DNA from: Aeromonas tecta
Lineage (GTDB): Bacteria; Pseudomonadota; Gammaproteobacteria; Enterobacterales; Aeromonadaceae
Direction of reading: 5' to 3'
Assembly: GCF_000820185.1 (NCBI RefSeq)
Contig: NZ_CDCA01000039.1
Location: 98,070-158,811 of the forward strand
DNA: 60,742 nucleotides
The stretch's first letter is position 1; each line of letters starts with the position of its first letter. Shown piece by piece: positions 57,670-60,742 of this stretch. The notes beneath the pieces were generated by a model, which saw nothing but the letters and a program-made list of their open reading frames with translations, searched no databases and was not told the DNA's origin. The position numbers and the translations under genes are program-made.

Positions 57670-59538
57670 ATGAACTGTACTAACAAACCCGCCCTGTCCG
57701 GCGTCACCCTGGCGGCGATCGGCGTGGTCTATGGCGATATCGGCACCAGTCCGCTCTATACCCTGCGCGAGTGCCTGTCCGGTCAATTCGGCTTCGGGGT
57801 CGAACCCGCCTCCATCCTGGGCTTCCTCTCCCTCATCTTCTGGCTGCTGCTACTGGTGGTTTCGGTCAAGTACCTCTCCTTCGTGATGCGGGCCGACAAC
57901 GCCGGCGAGGGGGGCATCTTGACCCTGATGTCGCTGGCGACCCGCAACAGCCCCGAGAAGTGGGCCCCCGTGCTCATCATCCTCGGGCTCATCGGCGGCA
58001 GCTTCTTCTACGGCGAGGTGGTGATCACCCCCGCCATGTCGGTGATGTCGGCCATCGAGGGGCTGAAAATTGTGGCCCCCTCCCTCGACGCCTACATAGT
58101 ACCGCTCTCGGTGCTGGTGCTGACCCTGCTGTTCGCCATTCAGCGCCATGGCACCGCCACCGTGGGCAAGCTGTTTGCCCCCATCATGCTGGTCTGGTTC
58201 CTGACCCTGGCGGCGCTCGGCCTTAGCAGCATCATCCAGAGCCCCGAGGTGCTGGGGGCGCTCAACCCGCTCTGGGCCCTGCGCTTCTTCATGGAATACC
58301 GGCTCACCTCCTTCTTCGCCCTCGGCGCCGTGGTGCTGGCCATCACAGGGGTGGAGGCGCTCTACGCGGACATGGGTCACTTTGGCAAGAGCCCGATCCG
58401 GCGCGCCTGGTTTATGGTGGTGCTGCCGTCGCTTGTGCTCAACTACTTCGGCCAGGGAGCCCTGCTGCTGCGCGACCCCGAGGCCATCGCCAACCCCTTC
58501 TTCCTGCTCGCCCCCAAGTGGGCGCTGCTGCCGCTCTTGTTGCTCGCGACCCTGGCCACCGTCATCGCCTCCCAGGCGGTGATCTCCGGGGTCTTCTCCC
58601 TGACCCGTCAGGCGGTGCGCCTGGGCTATCTCAACCCCATCCGCATCGTCCACACCTCGGAGCAGGAGTCCGGCCAGATCTATATTCCGGTCATCAACTG
58701 GATGCTCTATGTGTCCGTGGTGATCGTCATCATGAGCTTCGAGCACTCCAGCAATCTGGCGGCCGCCTACGGCATCGCCGTGACCGGCACCATGGTGCTG
58801 ACCAGCATCCTCTTCTGCTCGGTGGCCAAGAACAGCTGGCACTGGCACAAGTACCTGGTGGCTGCCCTGTTCACCCTGCTGCTCGCCATCGACGTGCCGC
58901 TGTTTACCGCGAACCTCGCCAAAATCGTCTCCGGCGGCTGGCTGCCGCTGACCCTGGGGGCCGTCATGTTCACCCTGATGACCAGCTGGAAGAGCGAGCG
59001 CTTCCAGCTCATTCGTCGCCTCAACGAGCACGGCAACTCGCTGGATCCCATGATCGCATCCTTGGAGAAATCCCCGCCGACCCGGGTGGCGGGTACCGCC
59101 GTCTATATGTCGCGGGTGGTCAACGTGATCCCCCATGCGCTCCTGCACAACCTCAAGCACAACAAGGTGCTGCACGAGCGGGTGATCCTGCTGACCATGC
59201 GGGTGGAAGATGTGCCCTACGTCCACAACGTGCGCCGGGTCTGTGTCGAGCAGCTCTCCCCCACCTTCTGGCGGGTGGTGGCGAGCCATGGCTGGCGCGA
59301 GACCCCGAACGTGGAGGAGATCTTCCATCGCTGCAATGCGGAGGGACTGAGCTGCCGGATGATGGAGACCTCGTTCTTCATGGCCCACGAGTCCCTCATC
59401 ATGAAGGAGCGCCCCTGGTATCTCTATCTGCGCGGCCAGCTGTTTATGCTGCTGCAACGCAATGCCCTGCGGGCGCCGGATCAGTTCGAGATCCCGCCCA
59501 ACCGGGTGATTGAGCTCGGCTCGCAAGTGGATATTTGA
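57670..59538 (+). CDS. kup: Kup-type low-affinity potassium transporter
   Basis: A 622-residue protein with about 12 membrane helices and a cytoplasmic C-terminal domain. The N-terminus [21 protein letters not shown] is the family signature. Other conserved pieces are [50 protein letters not shown] and [15 protein letters not shown]. Length is the same as E. coli Kup (622). It stands between the two halves of the formate hydrogenlyase locus. K+ or proton balance during acid fermentation is a plausible link but not shown. Confidence 0.95.
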   Translation: MNCTNKPALSGVTLAAIGVVYGDIGTSPLYTLRECLSGQFGFGVEPASILGFLSLIFWLLLLVVSVKYLSFVMRADNAGEGGILTLMSLATRNSPEKWAPVLIILGLIGGSFFYGEVVITPAMSVMSAIEGLKIVAPSLDAYIVPLSVLVLTLLFAIQRHGTATVGKLFAPIMLVWFLTLAALGLSSIIQSPEVLGALNPLWALRFFMEYRLTSFFALGAVVLAITGVEALYADMGHFGKSPIRRAWFMVVLPSLVLNYFGQGALLLRDPEAIANPFFLLAPKWALLPLLLLATLATVIASQAVISGVFSLTRQAVRLGYLNPIRIVHTSEQESGQIYIPVINWMLYVSVVIVIMSFEHSSNLAAAYGIAVTGTMVLTSILFCSVAKNSWHWHKYLVAALFTLLLAIDVPLFTANLAKIVSGGWLPLTLGAVMFTLMTSWKSERFQLIRRLNEHGNSLDPMIASLEKSPPTRVAGTAVYMSRVVNVIPHALLHNLKHNKVLHERVILLTMRVEDVPYVHNVRRVCVEQLSPTFWRVVASHGWRETPNVEEIFHRCNAEGLSCRMMETSFFMAHESLIMKERPWYLYLRGQLFMLLQRNALRAPDQFEIPPNRVIELGSQVDI

Positions 59539-59583
59539 TGGCGGGTTCGATTAGCGAAGCCTAATCGGACGCACGAAACAAAA

Positions 59584-59616
59584 AAGAGGGAGGCATCAGC
59601 CTCCCTCTTCTTTTTT
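59584..59616 (+). terminator. Terminator after kup
   Basis: A perfect 11-bp stem AAGAGGGAGGC/GCCTCCCTCTT with an ATCA loop is followed by CTTTTTT. A smaller hairpin (CGATTAG/CTAATCG) precedes it. Confidence 0.92.
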
Positions 59617-59640
59617 CCGTTAACCATGGACGAAGACCAC

Positions 59641-59690
59641 TCCCCCTCATCCCCAGCCCTTCTCCCGCGAGGGGAGAAGGGGGCCGCGAG
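59641..59690. repeat. REP-like extragenic palindrome
   Basis: The segment contains CCCTTCTCCC-gcga-GGGGAGAAGGG, a long GC-rich hairpin. Its translation includes SPLAGEG, the common by-product of REP-type palindromes that occur in many gammaproteobacterial genomes. Copy number cannot be judged from this window. Confidence 0.6.
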
Positions 59691-59777
59691 AGGTGCAATT
59701 CACGTCGTTCATTGCACCCTACCCTTATCCCTTCCATGCTCCGGTGTTCCTCTGCCGACGAACGGTTGTCCTTCTGG

Positions 59778-59834
59778 GTGACGAACCCTCTCCCACCCTT
59801 CGTCACAAGTGACGAGCGTCACGGTTCGACACCC
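59778..59834. promoter_or_regulatory. Candidate activator (FhlA) sites upstream of hyfA
   Basis: GTGACGA at 59778 is followed by the alternating inverted set CGTCAC-AA-GTGACG-AG-CGTCAC at 59801-59822 and TCGACACCC at 59826. They lie 90-140 bp upstream of the sigma-54 promoter, the normal range for an enhancer-binding protein. The same words occur upstream of hydN. Confidence 0.55.
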
Positions 59835-59920
59835 GCCGGCCCTCTCGCCAGCCTCCCCCGTGAAATTTAAATCCCTTTAAAAACAGCACCTAACAGTCAA
59901 GTCTGCCACTCAACCCAATT

Positions 59921-59936
59921 TGGCCCGCATCTTGCC
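59921..59936 (+). promoter_or_regulatory. Sigma-54 promoter of the hyf operon
   Basis: TGGCCCGCATCTTGCC fits the -24/-12 consensus TGGCACG-N4-TTGCW with the strict 10-nt distance between GG and GC. The hyfA start lies 45 bp downstream. Confidence 0.85.
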
Positions 59937-59980
59937 AACCTGCCCCTACTTTCTCCGTTCGCGACACGACAAGGTAGGCT

Positions 59981-60637
59981 ATGAACCGCTTCGTTATCGC
60001 CGACCCCAGGCTTTGTATCGGCTGTGGCACCTGTATGGCCGCCTGCTCAACCGTTCACAAGGCCCAGGGTTTGCAGCAAGCCCCCCGATTAACCGTCATG
60101 CGACACGAGCAGGCGACCATGCCGGTTCAGTGCCGTCACTGTGACGACGCCCCCTGCATCAAGGTCTGCCCGGTCGAGGCCATCCGCCAGACCGACGACA
60201 GCGTGCAACTCAACGAATCCCTCTGCATCGGCTGCAACCTCTGCGCCGTGGCCTGCCCGTTCGGCGCCATCCAGAGTGGCGGCAGCCGCCCGGTGGCGAT
60301 CGCCAACAGCTATGACACCTATATCCCCTGCTCCATCCGCTCCAGCAACCCCTCCACCTCGGCGGGCCTGAGCTGCTTTGGGGAAGACCTGCTGAGCTGG
60401 GAGCCCGGCGTGCGCAGCATCGCGGTCAAATGCGATCTCTGCGCCTTTCGCGAGGATGGCCCGGCCTGCATCGAGGCTTGCCCCTCCCAGGCGCTGACCC
60501 TGGTCAACGACAGTGTCTGCGACAGTGCGGCCCGTGAGCGACGCCAGCAGGCCGCCAGCGCCCATCCGGAAGGGGCCCCCGCCTTCTCGGCCTCTCATGC
60601 CTCACAGCCTTTATCGTCCACACAGGGAGATCTCTGA
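59981..60637 (+). CDS. hyfA: Hydrogenase-4 component A, 4Fe-4S electron carrier (HyfA-like)
   Basis: A 218-residue ferredoxin-like protein starting MNRFVIADPRLCIGCGTCMAAC. Four cysteine clusters: CIGCGTCMAAC, CRHCDDAPCIKVC, CIGCNLCAVAC and CDLCAFREDGPACIEAC. It is a paralogue of hydN at 52345-52932 (the first 20 residues are almost the same). Because the next gene starts like HyfB, it is called HyfA, the carrier feeding a hydrogenase-4 membrane complex; HycB is the alternative name. Start follows AAGGTAGG. The C-terminal tail is Ser/Ala-rich and variable. Confidence 0.88.
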   Translation: MNRFVIADPRLCIGCGTCMAACSTVHKAQGLQQAPRLTVMRHEQATMPVQCRHCDDAPCIKVCPVEAIRQTDDSVQLNESLCIGCNLCAVACPFGAIQSGGSRPVAIANSYDTYIPCSIRSSNPSTSAGLSCFGEDLLSWEPGVRSIAVKCDLCAFREDGPACIEACPSQALTLVNDSVCDSAARERRQQAASAHPEGAPAFSASHASQPLSSTQGDL

Positions 60638-60742
60638 TGCTGCCCCCTCTTCTACTGGGCAGCCTGCTGCTCTTTCTGTTAGGTGCGCTGCTGGGCGCCG
60701 CGGCGGGCGGCTTGCTCAAGCAAGCCTCCCTCGCCAACCGCC
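60637..60742 (+). CDS. hyfB: Start of hydrogenase-4 membrane subunit (HyfB-like, partial)
   Basis: The ATG shares its A with the hyfA stop TGA. The 35 visible codons, MLPPLLLGSLLLFLLGALLG and on to KQASLANR, form one hydrophobic helix with a small-residue turn, consistent with the N-terminus of HyfB, a proton-pumping antiporter-like subunit. The rest lies beyond the window. The assignment depends mainly on position after hyfA. Confidence 0.65.
   Translation, partial: MLPPLLLGSLLLFLLGALLGAAAGGLLKQASLANR

Noticed and set aside
57850..59526. 558-codon minus-strand frame opposite kup
   Set aside because: His/Gln/Gly-rich antisense shadow of a membrane transporter.
59561..59806. 81-codon minus-strand frame after kup
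   Set aside because: It runs through the kup terminator and the REP-like palindrome; its SPLAGEG string is the known by-product of such repeats.

Overview
The window is a chromosomal segment of a high-GC gammaproteobacterium, almost certainly an Aeromonas. The clearest signs are a complete amonabactin-type catechol siderophore locus in the order amoC-E-B-F-A-G-H, the enterobacterial-like block recR-htpG-adk-hemH-gsk, and a formate hydrogenlyase region with a selenocysteine formate dehydrogenase next to a hydrogenase-4 (hyf) operon. No rRNA, tRNA, CRISPR array, integrase or transposase was seen.

Layout. (1) 1-3299: electron transfer flavoprotein genes etfB-etfA (minus) diverge from ETF-ubiquinone oxidoreductase (plus) around a LiuR-like palindrome; a small relict of a tandem duplication lies between etfB and etfA. 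(2) 3300-6113: a hairpin-rich leader, corA, a DUF2919 membrane protein and an orphan secretin-type periplasmic domain protein. (3) 6286-30343: siderophore region. A Fur-type site precedes an MFS exporter and a TonB-dependent receptor. Two FecCD permeases and an ATPase follow after a strong terminator. An EntD-like phosphopantetheinyl transferase diverges from a periplasmic binding protein at another Fur-like site. The seven-gene amo operon (minus) is headed by a near-consensus Fur box. Adenylation-domain codes point to Lys for AmoF and Gly for AmoH; AmoG carries an epimerisation domain and a second carrier domain without its own adenylation domain. (4) 30623-39231: a DUF1439 lipoprotein, a possibly iron-regulated exported protein of unknown function, glgC, a degenerate GGDEF/EAL protein, a protein of unknown function, a DUF2750 protein and a Cache chemoreceptor. 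(5) 39395-45999: gsk, a MAPEG protein, hemH, adk, htpG (with a sigma-32 promoter) and recR. (6) 46163-53200: fdhD and fhlA, a small membrane protein, selenocysteine fdhF with a visible SECIS hairpin, and hydN. (7) about 53290-57550: a strongly AT-rich island with a tightly overlapping three-gene operon that looks like an ABC-three-component (ABC-3C) conflict system: a nuclease-like effector, a small middle component and a DUF3732-type ABC ATPase whose C-terminus is displaced into the +1 frame. (8) 57670-60742: kup, a REP-like palindrome, then a sigma-54 promoter, hyfA and the start of hyfB.

How it fits together: Fur sites appear to coordinate amonabactin synthesis, export and uptake. FhlA with sigma-54 probably drives both the hydN-fdhF side and the hyf side of a formate hydrogenlyase; both regulatory regions share GTGACGAG and TCGACACCC motifs. 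The AT-rich island and kup separate these two halves. The island is the best candidate for a little-described system in the window.
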